Below the pieces are notes generated by a model. The model had not been told where the DNA came from and made no database searches. It worked only from the letters and a program-made list of their open reading frames with translations. Positions 50,981 through 59,229 of a DNA stretch of 64,000 bases are shown here, in pieces. Origin of the DNA: Thermocaproicibacter sp041859875 (GTDB lineage Bacteria > Bacillota > Clostridia > Oscillospirales > Acutalibacteraceae); contig JBFLFY010000003.1 in assembly GCA_041859875.1 (NCBI GenBank), positions 1-64,000 on the forward strand. Reading direction: 5' to 3'. The position numbers and the translations under genes are program-made. Each line of letters starts with the position of its first letter. Within the stretch, counting starts at the first letter, position 1.

Positions 50981-51889
50981 ATGAAACATCTTCTGAAAAT
51001 GATGGACCTCACAGCCGGGGACATCACCGGGATACTGGACCTTGCCGACCAGCTCAAGTACGAGCAGAAACACGGAATCGAACACAAGCTGCTTGCGGGC
51101 AAAACCCTTGGCATGATTTTTGAGAAGGCCTCGACCCGCACACGCGTTTCGTTTGAAGCGGGGATGTACCAGCTGGGCGGCCTGCCGATTTTTCTTTCGG
51201 CAAACGACCTGCAGATCGGCCGCGGCGAGCCGGTGCAGGACACCGCCCGTGTGCTTTCGCGGTACTTGGACGGAATTATGATTCGCACCTTTAAGCAGTC
51301 TGAGGTGGAGGCGCTGGCAAAGGACGGCTCCGTTCCGGTCATCAACGGGCTGACGGATCTGTCCCACCCATGCCAGGTGCTTGCCGACCTCATGACCATA
51401 AGGGAGTACAAAGGCGCACTGGAAGGGCTGAAACTATGCTTCATCGGCGACGGCAATAACATGATGAATTCCCTCATCGTGGGCGGGCTGAAAATGAAGA
51501 TGGAAGTTTCCGCAGCGTGCCCGAAAGGTTACCTTCCTGCACCGGAAGTGCGCGACTTTGCTTCTATGCACCCGGCTTTCAGCCTGACGCACGACCCGCT
51601 GGAAGCGGCAAAGGGCGCCGATGTGGTCATTACCGACGTGTGGGCTTCCATGGGCGAAGAAGCCGAAGCGGAGAAGCGCCGCAAGGATTTTCAGGGCTAC
51701 CAGGTCAGCAAAGAGCTTCTGGCAGCCGCAAAGCCGGATGCAATGGTGCAGCACTGCCTGCCTGCACACCGCGGTGAAGAAATTACCGCCGACGTATTTG
51801 AGGCACACGCAAAAGAAATCTTTGACGAAGCCGAAAACCGCCTGCACGCACAGAAAGCCGTACTGGTTAAGCTAATGGGCAGCAGGTAA
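50981..51889 (+). CDS. argF: Ornithine carbamoyltransferase
   Basis: A 302-residue enzyme that makes citrulline. Carbamoyl-phosphate motif ASTRTRVSFEAGMYQLGG, then DLSHPCQVLADLMTI and the ornithine-binding MVQHCLPAHRGEEI. GGGAGGAAT ribosome site. It closes the arginine gene run and is followed by a strong terminator. No carbamoyl-phosphate synthase gene is in the window. Confidence 0.97.
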   Translation: MKHLLKMMDLTAGDITGILDLADQLKYEQKHGIEHKLLAGKTLGMIFEKASTRTRVSFEAGMYQLGGLPIFLSANDLQIGRGEPVQDTARVLSRYLDGIMIRTFKQSEVEALAKDGSVPVINGLTDLSHPCQVLADLMTIREYKGALEGLKLCFIGDGNNMMNSLIVGGLKMKMEVSAACPKGYLPAPEVRDFASMHPAFSLTHDPLEAAKGADVVITDVWASMGEEAEAEKRRKDFQGYQVSKELLAAAKPDAMVQHCLPAHRGEEITADVFEAHAKEIFDEAENRLHAQKAVLVKLMGSR

Positions 51890-51908
51890 GTTTGGAACAG
51901 CAGAAAAA

Positions 51909-51933
51909 GGCCCCCGGCACAATGCCGGGGGCC
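51909..51933. terminator. Bidirectional terminator after argF
   Basis: GGCCCCCGGC pairs with GCCGGGGGCC around ACAAT. It is T-rich on the minus-strand side and lies between two convergent genes. Confidence 0.85.
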
Positions 51934-51948
51934 AAAATCATTTTAAAA

Positions 51949-52452
51949 CTAAACCAGCTGATTCAGTGACGGGTCTTCCGCCCCAACTTCACTTTTCTGC
52001 ATTTTTGCCTGGGTCAGCGCTTCAATGGCTCTTTCTTTCTCCGTAGCCTGCGTTTCCTGCTGATTCACAGCTTGCTGTGAACCAGCAGAGGCCGTGGCCA
52101 GACTTTTGCCTGCACCGCGCATTCTAATCCGCGAAACATCCGTATTGTACTTCAGCATGGGAACGCCGATGGATGCACTGCGGGCATTCTCCTGCCGGTG
52201 CCGCTTCAGTTCCCGAATCTGCTCGTTGACTTTTGCAAGAAGGTCATCGTACTGGCGAAGCTTCATCTGCAGGCCAGAACCGGAAATTCGCTGTACGCGC
52301 GCCTCCGTGCGGCAGTCGCTTTCCATTTTACGTATGGAATCCGCTAGCCGCTCCAGTTCATCAATCTGTGAATTCTGTGCGCCGGAAGACTGTGCTGTGC
52401 CAGGAACGTTCTGCCCGGACACCGCTGCCGCCGCAACCTTGTCAATTTCCAT
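51949..52452 (-). CDS. Hypothetical coiled-coil protein
   Basis: Not recognised. 167 residues without hydrophobic segments. The first 30 residues and the region 115-150 are rich in Ala, Gln, Ser and Thr, and the middle (IDELERLADSIRKMESDCRT, LRQYDDLLAKVNEQIRELKR) has heptads typical of a coiled coil. The start ATG at 52452 (MEIDKVAAAA) follows GGGGG; six codons upstream lies another ATG too close to a ribosome site. The pattern (disordered ends, helical core) resembles small structural or FlxA-like proteins, but no identification is made. Confidence 0.6.
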   Translation of the reverse strand: MEIDKVAAAAVSGQNVPGTAQSSGAQNSQIDELERLADSIRKMESDCRTEARVQRISGSGLQMKLRQYDDLLAKVNEQIRELKRHRQENARSASIGVPMLKYNTDVSRIRMRGAGKSLATASAGSQQAVNQQETQATEKERAIEALTQAKMQKSEVGAEDPSLNQLV

Positions 52453-52632
52453 TTCTGCTAACCCCCGCATCCTTTAGTTTATGAAAAACTTCGTCAATTT
52501 CTGAATCCGTCCGAAAAATCAAAAACTGATACTCTTTCAATACTATTATCGTACGAAAACAGTATTTTCTTAACAGTTTTAAAAAATTTTCCTATCTGTA
52601 TGGCAAATGCAAGGGGGATATTATTCTGCTTT

Positions 52633-53424
52633 TCAGCAGGCCGGGCCTACAAGGCCAAGCTCTGCCGGCTGCACCACTCCGCCGCGGATGGCGCGGTCGC
52701 GCATGAAGATATACAGCTCCGCCATAGCCGCTTTCTGGTAAGCCACAACAAGCGACATCAAAAGAGCGGAAGCCGGGATGGAAAGGAATCCGTAAAAATG
52801 GTCAAAAAAGCCGCTGGCAATCCACGCCAGGATGAACCAGCCGAGGAAGGAAAGGTAGAAAACGAAAATAGCGCCCTTTTCACCTGCCGTCATCCGACTG
52901 CTGATCTGCCGTGCGCGGTCACCGGGCATGGAGGGATTGTCAGAAAGCAAAAATTCCACCATGGAATACTCCAGTGCCTTGATAATACCCGGAATGATGA
53001 ACAGAAGCGCCCACAGAAATTCAAACAGGTAAGTTACAAACATGGCGCCCACCGTGTTGCCGTAATTCTCCCGGAAGCCGCTGAACATGGTTTCCAGCTT
53101 CGTTTCGCCGAAACGGTTATGCACAAAGAAACGAGCCACGCCAACCATGATGGGAAGCACTACAAAAATGAAAACGAGCAGGTTTACGAGGCTGAAGCTG
53201 GAAGAGATGGTTGCCTGCTGCATCAGCCTCCCCAGTTCTGCAAAGCGGTAACTGTCCGGTTCAATCCAGAAATCCGCCCAGTCAAACGGCGGTACGACCC
53301 AGTTTTGAATCATGGGAATACAGCCGCTTATCAGCGCACTGATCAGGCACACAAGGTATGCCGTTCCATATTTGCCGGAGAGCGCGGCTTTTGCGTTGCT
53401 CTTTAGGATTGTTCTGTCCCACAT
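52633..53424 (-). CDS. DUF975-family integral membrane protein
   Basis: A 263-residue protein beginning WDRTILKSNAKAALSGKYGT, the hallmark start of DUF975 proteins, with about six hydrophobic segments and the conserved middle GVARFFVHNRFGETKLETMF and LFIIPGIIKALEYSMVEFLL. Function of the family is unknown. ATG 53424 is preceded by GAGGGGAA at good spacing; an ATG three codons earlier abuts that site. Upstream on the same strand lies a structured region ending in a strong terminator, so expression may be attenuated. Confidence 0.82.
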   Translation of the reverse strand: MWDRTILKSNAKAALSGKYGTAYLVCLISALISGCIPMIQNWVVPPFDWADFWIEPDSYRFAELGRLMQQATISSSFSLVNLLVFIFVVLPIMVGVARFFVHNRFGETKLETMFSGFRENYGNTVGAMFVTYLFEFLWALLFIIPGIIKALEYSMVEFLLSDNPSMPGDRARQISSRMTAGEKGAIFVFYLSFLGWFILAWIASGFFDHFYGFLSIPASALLMSLVVAYQKAAMAELYIFMRDRAIRGGVVQPAELGLVGPAC

Positions 53425-53544
53425 GAATATCATTTCCCCTCATCGCACAGGCACGCGTTTGGAAGCGCCATGCTGTGCTGTTATAAATTCCTAGTTTATA
53501 GTATACTGAGTTACAGCACGGAATTATGATTTTGAAAAATTACA

Positions 53545-53750
53545 GAAAAAAAAACCGCCCCTTGCGGAAGGGCGGTTAAGAGGAATGGGGAGAAAGAAAA
53601 GGGAGGTAATAAAAAAAAGTATATCATATCCTCACACGAGGAAGCTTGTTGTTAGTCTGCCGGTTCGTGGTCCGGTATTCCGGCCTCACCGCGAACCTTC
53701 TGCAGTAAATTTAGATTGTGTTCTGTGTTTTTTGGAACGACTTCAGTATA
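53545..53750 (-). ncRNA. Structured leader or small RNA upstream of the DUF975 gene
   Basis: Read on the minus strand: a -10-like TATACT at 53750-53745, then a hairpin CTGC...GGTTCG/CGAACC...GCAG enclosing CCGG pairs, a second hairpin CCTC-GTGT-GAGG, and a terminator in which AACCGCCC pairs with GGGCGGTT (53577-53553) before nine T. No protein-like frame is present. The unit lies 128 bases before the DUF975 gene on the same strand, so it is either an attenuator/riboswitch leader or an independent RNA of roughly 190 bases. Confidence 0.45.
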
Positions 53751-53822
53751 ACGCCCGTTTGTGAAGAAGCAGTGAAACGTTCTTGAAGAATCCTTATCAA
53801 TTTTATGAATAATCTGTTTCCG

Positions 53823-54085
53823 CGGCCCTTTGAAAGAGGTACTTTCAAACCTGTGCTTTTTTTCTTAATTCAAACTCATCTAAGGTTTTGTTTGCACTCA
53901 GGCCGTGCAGGCCCATCCTTTCGGTTCCGTCCGAAAGGATGCAAAGTACGTCCCGGGGGGATGAACAGACTGGGCTCGTATTGGCTCCATTTCCTCCCCC
54001 CGGTGCCCCTCGGCATCCGCACACAACAAATCAGTGAGCCGAACGGCGGAGATTCCCGTATTGACGGGGGTACCGCACAGCATTT
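53823..54085 (-). repeat. Intergenic repeat locus D (X long form, inverted)
   Basis: X lies at about 53885-54085 in inverse orientation: ATCCTTTCGG/CCGAAAGGAT hairpin, GGGGGGATGAA arm, CCTCGGCATCCGCACAC. A partial Z palindrome (GGCCCTTTGAAAGAGG) starts it at 53823. The closing stem of X is disrupted here (CACAACAAATC where others have CACGGC). The rest up to 54140 is unassigned. Confidence 0.75.
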
Positions 54086-54139
54086 GGCTGCCCGCGAAGC
54101 ATCTCTGGCTGCTGCCTTGACAAGCCATGAGGAAAGCAG

Positions 54140-54217
54140 TATACTAAAAAAAGGAGATTTTACGCAATAGCGAAAAATCTCCTTATATAGATTATCATAT
54201 ATTGTGGCAAATGTCAA
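54140..54217 (-). ncRNA. Miniature transcription unit: promoter followed at once by a terminator hairpin
   Basis: On the minus strand TTGACA (54217-54212), 17 bases, TAATCT (54194-54189), then within ten bases a hairpin AAGGAGATTTT/AAAATCTCCTT (54184-54151) and a run of T. The product would be a 40-45 base hairpin RNA. It lies between repeat locus D and the DUF6323-like gene, whose own leader runs the other way. Confidence 0.45.
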
Positions 54218-54244
54218 GTCCTTTTCAGAAAGAAGGAACTCACT

Positions 54245-54739
54245 TTGGAAAATACACTTTCGGCCTTCCTGCGCAGCGGTTACCCCGTGGAAGCGGAGCG
54301 GAAAGATTTGCTGGAAATGAACGGTGAAACAGCGCAGTACGGCCTGCAGCTAAGCCAGGCGGAAGCGGCGGAACTGGCGAAAACACACCGCACGGCGCTG
54401 GTAAAAACGAACCGCGTTGAGATTGGGCACGAGACCGTGCGAAAAATCATACACGCGCTCAGCCGTTCGCAGTTTCTTCCGCAGACGCGCTATGCCGATG
54501 TGCTGAATGAAGCCGTGTATGCTTTTTACGAGCTGAAAAATGAATCGGAAGACAAGATGACCGACGACGAACTGATTGAGAACCTTGCAGACGGCTTCGA
54601 AGAATATGAAGGCGACATGGACGCCTACCTGCAAAGCTGCGGGCTGGACGGCCTGCTGCGCAAAATCCGCTACGGGCTTCAGCCGGAAGAGGACGAAAAA
54701 GACGATGGGGACGACGAAAAGGAGGAGCCGGATGAATGA
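54245..54739 (+). CDS. Conserved Clostridia protein, DUF6323-like
   Basis: A 164-residue soluble protein starting with TTG after GAAGGAA. The sequence (YGLQLSQAEAAELAKTHRTA, LNEAVYAFYELKNESEDKMT, DDELIENLADGFEEYEGDMD) matches my recollection of a small uncharacterised Clostridia family annotated DUF6323. It ends in a strongly acidic tail (EEDEKDDGDDEKEEPDE). Its stop overlaps the start of the next gene, so the pair is co-translated. Function unknown. Confidence 0.6.
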   Translation: MENTLSAFLRSGYPVEAERKDLLEMNGETAQYGLQLSQAEAAELAKTHRTALVKTNRVEIGHETVRKIIHALSRSQFLPQTRYADVLNEAVYAFYELKNESEDKMTDDELIENLADGFEEYEGDMDAYLQSCGLDGLLRKIRYGLQPEEDEKDDGDDEKEEPDE

Positions 54740-55391
54740 CGGGCTTGCATTTTCCGCACTGACGGAAAAAGAGCAGGAACAGTTCCGCACCGACCTGCTG
54801 TGGGAACTGCGGCGGCTGATTATGAAATATAACGGAAACTCCGGCACTTCCATCCGCACAGAAATTGCGGAAAGCATTTTCCAGTCCATGATGTACTGCG
54901 TTTCGGGCTACCTGCGCACGGTATCGGACCCGGCACAGGCCATCCGCGAAACACCGGGCGGGGAACTGTACCGCAAAAGCCTTGCCTGCATCAAAGGGGA
55001 AATCCGGCGGGCAAAGCGTCTTTACTGCCGCGCACGCGCCACGCGCATTGACACCGACCTGCGCGTCTACAATGACACGCTCGACGGCGGAATCCCCGGA
55101 TTTTTCCAGCTTTACGACCCGCAGTTCGCCGCGCAGGAAACACCTGTGCTGCTGGACTACCCCCTGCAGACCGACTTGAGCCAAAAAAGCGGTATCTTCT
55201 ACATACAGGCTTACCTGCAGGAATTTATACGGGAAAATACCCTCTGCAAAAAGTACCGCAAAAACCAAATCCGCGCCGCACTTTTTCTGCACGGACAGAA
55301 GCATCACCTGGAATACCATGAAATTATCGTGAACATTCCACAGCTGATGGAAAAGCCGGCACAGGCGCAGCCGCCAAGCCGCGCCCTATAG
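54732..55391 (+). CDS. Conserved Clostridia protein, DUF6179-like partner
   Basis: A 219-residue soluble protein with no motif I can assign to an activity. It follows the DUF6323-like gene with an eight-base overlap and a GGAGGAGCC ribosome site; in my memory the two families travel together (DUF6323/DUF6179). Conserved-looking stretches are SIFQSMMYCVSGYLRTVSDP and IPGFFQLYDPQFAAQETPVL. It overlaps the convergent membrane-protein gene at its 3' end by six bases. Confidence 0.55.
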   Translation: MNDGLAFSALTEKEQEQFRTDLLWELRRLIMKYNGNSGTSIRTEIAESIFQSMMYCVSGYLRTVSDPAQAIRETPGGELYRKSLACIKGEIRRAKRLYCRARATRIDTDLRVYNDTLDGGIPGFFQLYDPQFAAQETPVLLDYPLQTDLSQKSGIFYIQAYLQEFIRENTLCKKYRKNQIRAALFLHGQKHHLEYHEIIVNIPQLMEKPAQAQPPSRAL

Positions 55392-56090
55392 CTGCCCCGT
55401 CCGCCGCCGGAGCCAGTCGTCGGCTAAATTTACACCAATGAACAAAGCAACTATGATTCCGACTGTAATAAGGCCGGCGATGGCGTCCTCACGTATGAGC
55501 TGTACTGCAACGATTCCTACAACGGCAATGATGATAACCCGGTTGAAAATATATCCTGGCAATGTACAGGCAGCAGTTATTTTCCAGTTCTCGCCGAAAA
55601 CCTCACGCTTAATTGTCAAGCCAAGAAAAAACGCGCTGAAATCCTCACTGCACGCAACCCTGTAACCGAGGACCGTATAAATCAGGATACAGATTTCCAC
55701 CGCGATGAAAACCGGCACTGACGCATAGTCTGTAAAGATGAAATAAGCAAGGCCCCAAAACGTAAGAAGCAGCCCACCTGTGGTGGCAAGCACCGTCGAC
55801 AGGATTCGGGGCAGAAAGCTGCTGTTCGTCACAAGAGCAAAAAACCTGACAATGGCACAGTACGCAAAATAAGCCAAAAACGGCGCAAACACCGCATAGT
55901 GATCGAAGATGCTGGAGTCTGCGCCCCTGTCGTAGGAGCCTTTTTCAAACCGAACCCAGAGAACATCACCAATAAAAGTGATGCCGAAAGCCACCGAACA
56001 CAAAACGCTTTGAAAAAGGGCATATTTTTCCTCTTGTGTCCTTTCGTACCGGCGGTGCGTGGAAAGATGTTTCCCGGCCAAAAAAGCCAT
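55386..56090 (-). CDS. Hypothetical six-helix membrane protein
   Basis: Not recognised. 234 residues with about six hydrophobic helices (e.g. FLPRILSTVLATTGGLLLTF, FNRVIIIAVVGIVAVQLIRE) and a basic N-terminus. Residues 155-175 (CSEDFSAFFLGLTIKREVFG) form the longest soluble loop. GAAGGGCTG before the ATG is a modest ribosome site. It is a single gene, convergent with the DUF6179-like gene. No transporter or enzyme motif is visible. Confidence 0.6.
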   Translation of the reverse strand: MAFLAGKHLSTHRRYERTQEEKYALFQSVLCSVAFGITFIGDVLWVRFEKGSYDRGADSSIFDHYAVFAPFLAYFAYCAIVRFFALVTNSSFLPRILSTVLATTGGLLLTFWGLAYFIFTDYASVPVFIAVEICILIYTVLGYRVACSEDFSAFFLGLTIKREVFGENWKITAACTLPGYIFNRVIIIAVVGIVAVQLIREDAIAGLITVGIIVALFIGVNLADDWLRRRTGQL

Positions 56091-56264
56091 TGCTATCAGC
56101 CCTTCAAAATCAGTAATATGCTTTTTACGAAACTGTTTTTATTATATCATCCCTGCTTTATTTGTAAACAGCAAAAACATTATTTTCCTTAGATTCCTGT
56201 TTCCAGGCTGTGTAAGATATAGAAATCTCCGTCCGTAACAAAACAGAAAAATATAAAATAAAAT

Positions 56265-56317
56265 CAATAATAATTATTGTTATTAGTATTTACTTCTCTT
56301 TTTCCCTGTGTTATAAT
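56265..56317 (+). promoter_or_regulatory. PerR/Fur-type box and promoter of the rubrerythrin gene
   Basis: CAATAAT-A-ATTATTG (56265-56279) is a perfect 7-1-7 inverted repeat, the form of PerR and Fur boxes. It is followed by TTTACT (56289-56294), 17 bases, TATAAT (56312-56317). Peroxide- or iron-dependent control fits a rubrerythrin gene. Confidence 0.6.
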
Positions 56318-56372
56318 AATCGCAGAAAACAGGAAATACTAAAATAGAAATTTTGAACAGGGGGCCATCAGA

Positions 56373-56912
56373 ATGGAATTCAAAGGCAGCAAGACGGAAG
56401 AAAACCTGAAAGCGGCATTTGCAGGGGAGTCGCAGGCGCGCAATAAATACACGTTCTACGCTTCGAAAGCAAGAAAAGAAGGCTATGAACAGATAGCCGC
56501 CATTTTTGAGGAAACTGCAAACAACGAAAAAGAGCACGCAAAACTGTGGTTTAAGCTGCTTTCGGGCGGCGACATCGGCAGCACGCCGGAAAACCTGAAA
56601 GACGCGGCAGGCGGCGAACACTATGAGTGGACCGATATGTACGAGAACATGGCGAAAACGGCGGAAGCGGAAGGTTTTGCCGACATTGCCAGGACGCTGC
56701 GCGGCGTGGGAGAGATTGAAAAGCACCACGAAGAGCGCTATGCGAAACTGCTGAACAATCTGGAAGACCACCTCGTTTTCCAGTGCGAAAACCAGACGGT
56801 TTGGGTCTGCCGGAACTGCGGCTACGTCTATGTTGGCAGGGAAGCGCCCAAGGTCTGCCCGGTCTGCAAACACCCGCAGTCGTTTTTTGAACGCAAAGCC
56901 GAAAATTATTGA
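56373..56912 (+). CDS. rbr: Rubrerythrin
   Basis: A 179-residue peroxide-reducing di-iron protein of anaerobes. The four-helix bundle carries the ligands (FAGESQARNKYTFYASKARK, EETANNEKEHAKLWFKLLSG, GVGEIEKHHEERYAKLL), and the C-terminal rubredoxin-like domain binds one iron with CRNCGYVYVG and CPVCKHPQSFF. Full length. A PerR-type box precedes its promoter, so it is probably induced by peroxide. GGGGGCC ribosome site. Confidence 0.95.
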   Translation: MEFKGSKTEENLKAAFAGESQARNKYTFYASKARKEGYEQIAAIFEETANNEKEHAKLWFKLLSGGDIGSTPENLKDAAGGEHYEWTDMYENMAKTAEAEGFADIARTLRGVGEIEKHHEERYAKLLNNLEDHLVFQCENQTVWVCRNCGYVYVGREAPKVCPVCKHPQSFFERKAENY

Positions 56913-56942
56913 GCAGGCTTCTGAAAAGAGGCTGAATATAAG

Positions 56943-56985
56943 AGAACCGCCGTATCTCGTAATGAGATTCAGCGGTTCTTTGTTT
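56943..56985 (+). terminator. Terminator of the rubrerythrin gene
   Basis: AGAACCGC pairs with GCGGTTCT with an inner ATCTC/GAGAT stem, followed by TTGTTTTTT. The right arm resembles that of the hflX terminator. Confidence 0.8.
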
Positions 56986-56993
56986 TTTACGCT

Positions 56994-57506
56994 CAGGCCA
57001 TGAGGGGCACAAAGTGCCATTCGCCGCCTACGGCGTTCATGAAAAACGCCCGGCATAAAAGAAAAGCTTCTTTTTTTAGTAAAAATTCATCTGCGGTTTT
57101 GTTTTGCACTCAGGCCGTGCGGGCCCATCCTTTCGGTTCCGTCCGAAAGGATGCAAAGTACGTCCCGGGGGGATGAACAGGCTGGCCTCGTATTGGCTCC
57201 ATTTCATCCCCCCGGTACCCCTCGGCATCCGCACACGGCAAATCAGCGAGCCGAACGGCTGGGATTCTCTTATTGACGGGGACTACGCGCAGGGTTTGGC
57301 TGTTTTTGAGGGGACAAGGCTGAGGCTGTGCAAAGCTGGAGCGGTTCGGGGGCAACGCAGGCCACGCCGGGCACAAAGTGCCATTCGCTGCCTACGGCAC
57401 CCACGAGGAAAGCCTAGTGTAAAAAAGCAGCTTTCTTATCGCAGAATTATCAATTTGGGAAAGCGCTGGTTCTTTTAGCAAAGCCTTTTCTTCTAAGAAA
57501 AGGCTG
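56994..57506. repeat. Intergenic repeat locus E (V, X long inverted, Y/V hybrid, W)
   Basis: V inverted at about 56997-57055 (GGGCACAAAGTGCC, CGCCTACGGCG); X long form inverted at about 57075-57290; Y inverted from 57316, which changes after GGCCACGCCG into V (GGGCACAAAGTGCC, CTGCCTACGGCACCCACGAG); then W (GCTGGTTCTTTTAGC and hairpin GCCTTTTCTTCTAAGAAAAGGC) touching the ychF stop codon. There is no gene in the 595 bases between rubrerythrin and ychF. Confidence 0.85.
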
Positions 57507-57507
57507 G

Positions 57508-58602
57508 TCAGACGTTGAAGCGGAAGAGGACGACGTCGCCGTCGTTCATGACATAGTCTTTGCCCTCGGAGCGGAGAAGACCCTTTTCCTTTGCAGCCGT
57601 CATATTGCCGCACTTCACAAGGTCGTCGTACGCGACAACCTCGGCACGGATAAAGCCGCGCTCAAAATCGGTGTGGATTTTTCCCGCGGCCTGCGGCGCT
57701 TTTGTGCCCTTCTTTATCGTCCAGGCACGGACTTCCGGCTCGCCTGCGGTAAGGAAGCTGATAAGCCCCAGCAGGCTGTAGCACGCGCGGATTAAGCGGT
57801 CGAGGCCGGATTCCTCAAGGCCCATGTCGGCAAGGAACAGCTTCTTTTCATCATAGCTCATGTCAGCAATTTCGGCTTCGGTTTCGGCGCAGATTGGCAG
57901 TACGCCCGCGCCCTCTTCGACAGCGATCTGCTTCACCGTCTTAAAATACTCGTTGTTTTCCACGCCGCCTTTAAAGTCGGTATCGCTCATGTTCGCGGCA
58001 TAGATAATCGGCTTGTTGCTCAGCAGGGAAACGGAGGAAAGCAGCTCGGCCTCGTCTTCGGTGCATTCAATGGTACGGGCCGCTTTGCCGGACTCCAGCA
58101 CAGCTTTTACGCGCTTGAAGAAATCGAACTCAGCCTGATATTTCTTGTCTGCCTTAATCATCTTCTGCGTTTTTGACATATGGCGCTCAAGCACTTCAAG
58201 GTCAGAAAGAATCAGTTCAAGGTTGATGGTTTCGATGTCGCGCTTCGGGTCGATGCTTCCGTCAACATGGACAATGTCGTCGTTTACAAAGCAGCGCACC
58301 ACATGAACAACGGCATCGCACTCACGGATATTGGCAAGAAATTTGTTGCCAAGGCCCTCGCCTTTGGAAGCGCCGCGCACCAGACCGGCAATATCGACGA
58401 ACTCGATGGTCGCGGGCGTATACTTCTGCGGGTGGTACAAGTCGGAAAGCCAGTCAAGGCGCTTGTCCGGTACCGTTACGGTGCCGATGTTCGGCTCTAT
58501 GGTGCAGAACGGATAGTTCGCCGCCTGCGCCCCGGCGTTCGTGATGGCGTTGAACAGCGTGCTTTTGCCAACGTTCGGGAGCCCTACAATCCCCAGTTTC
58601 AT
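57508..58602 (-). CDS. ychF: Redox-regulated ATPase YchF (Obg-like)
   Basis: A 364-residue P-loop NTPase bound to ribosomes. G1 is IVGLPNVGKSTLFNAITNAG, G3 is FVDIAGLVRGASKGEGLGNK, and instead of the NKxD motif it has NMSD (IYAANMSDTDF), which explains its preference for ATP. The C-terminal TGS domain (VRAWTIKKGTKAPQAAGKIH) is complete. ATG 58602 is preceded by AAGGA at eight bases. The stop codon is followed directly by a W hairpin. Confidence 0.96.
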   Translation of the reverse strand: MKLGIVGLPNVGKSTLFNAITNAGAQAANYPFCTIEPNIGTVTVPDKRLDWLSDLYHPQKYTPATIEFVDIAGLVRGASKGEGLGNKFLANIRECDAVVHVVRCFVNDDIVHVDGSIDPKRDIETINLELILSDLEVLERHMSKTQKMIKADKKYQAEFDFFKRVKAVLESGKAARTIECTEDEAELLSSVSLLSNKPIIYAANMSDTDFKGGVENNEYFKTVKQIAVEEGAGVLPICAETEAEIADMSYDEKKLFLADMGLEESGLDRLIRACYSLLGLISFLTAGEPEVRAWTIKKGTKAPQAAGKIHTDFERGFIRAEVVAYDDLVKCGNMTAAKEKGLLRSEGKDYVMNDGDVVLFRFNV

Positions 58603-58727
58603 TTGCAAATCCTTCTTTATGTTTGATTTCAGATTGTGTTAAACAGATAGCATTATTATATACAATTTCAGCCTTTTCCGCAACCATGCAGCCAGATGCT
58701 GCGATAAAAAGCGCTTCTTTTCCTTGC

Positions 58728-59226
58728 TAAGGTTTCCTCGTGGGTACCTCCCGGTCGTACCCCGTCAATAAGAGAATACCAGCCGTTCGGCTCGCTGTAA
58801 GGCCGTGTGCGGATGCCGAGGGGCACCGGGGAAAGGAAAGACGTACTTTGTATCCTTTCGGACGGAACCGAAAGGATGGGCCTGCACGGCCTGAGTGCAA
58901 AGCAAAATCTCAGATGAATTTATATTTCTGAAAAAGAATCCCAGGTTTGAAATCGCCTTTTATAAGGCTGAGGCTGTGCGCGCCTGCGCTGGAAGCAGGG
59001 CCCCATGACGCCACACTCGCTTCGCGGCGTGGCCTGCGTTGCCCCCAAACCGCTTCGGCTTCGCACAACCTCAGCCTTATCCTCTCAAAAGCCAAAGCCA
59101 AAACGAGTTTTATTTTCGTGATTCAGTAAAGTTCTCGCTAGGCCTTTTTCAAAAGGCTCCCAATTAATAGAACAAATCCAAAGCTGTAAAACGTGAAAGT
59201 TTCCGAAAGGCCCTTTTCAAAGGGCC
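58728..59226 (+). repeat. Intergenic repeat locus F (V fragment, X short, Y, Z, Z)
   Basis: A V fragment (GGTTTCCTCGTGGGTA) leads into X short form at about 58755-58920, with the large hairpin replaced by GGGGAAAGGAAAG as in locus C. Y is at 58964-59078: AAGGCTGAGG...TGTGCG pairs with CGCACAACCTCAGCCTT over 17 positions with one mismatch. Two Z units follow (to 59157, and 59195-59226 ending GGCCCTTTTCAAAGGGCC). No gene is visible. Confidence 0.85.
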
Positions 59227-59229
59227 GCT

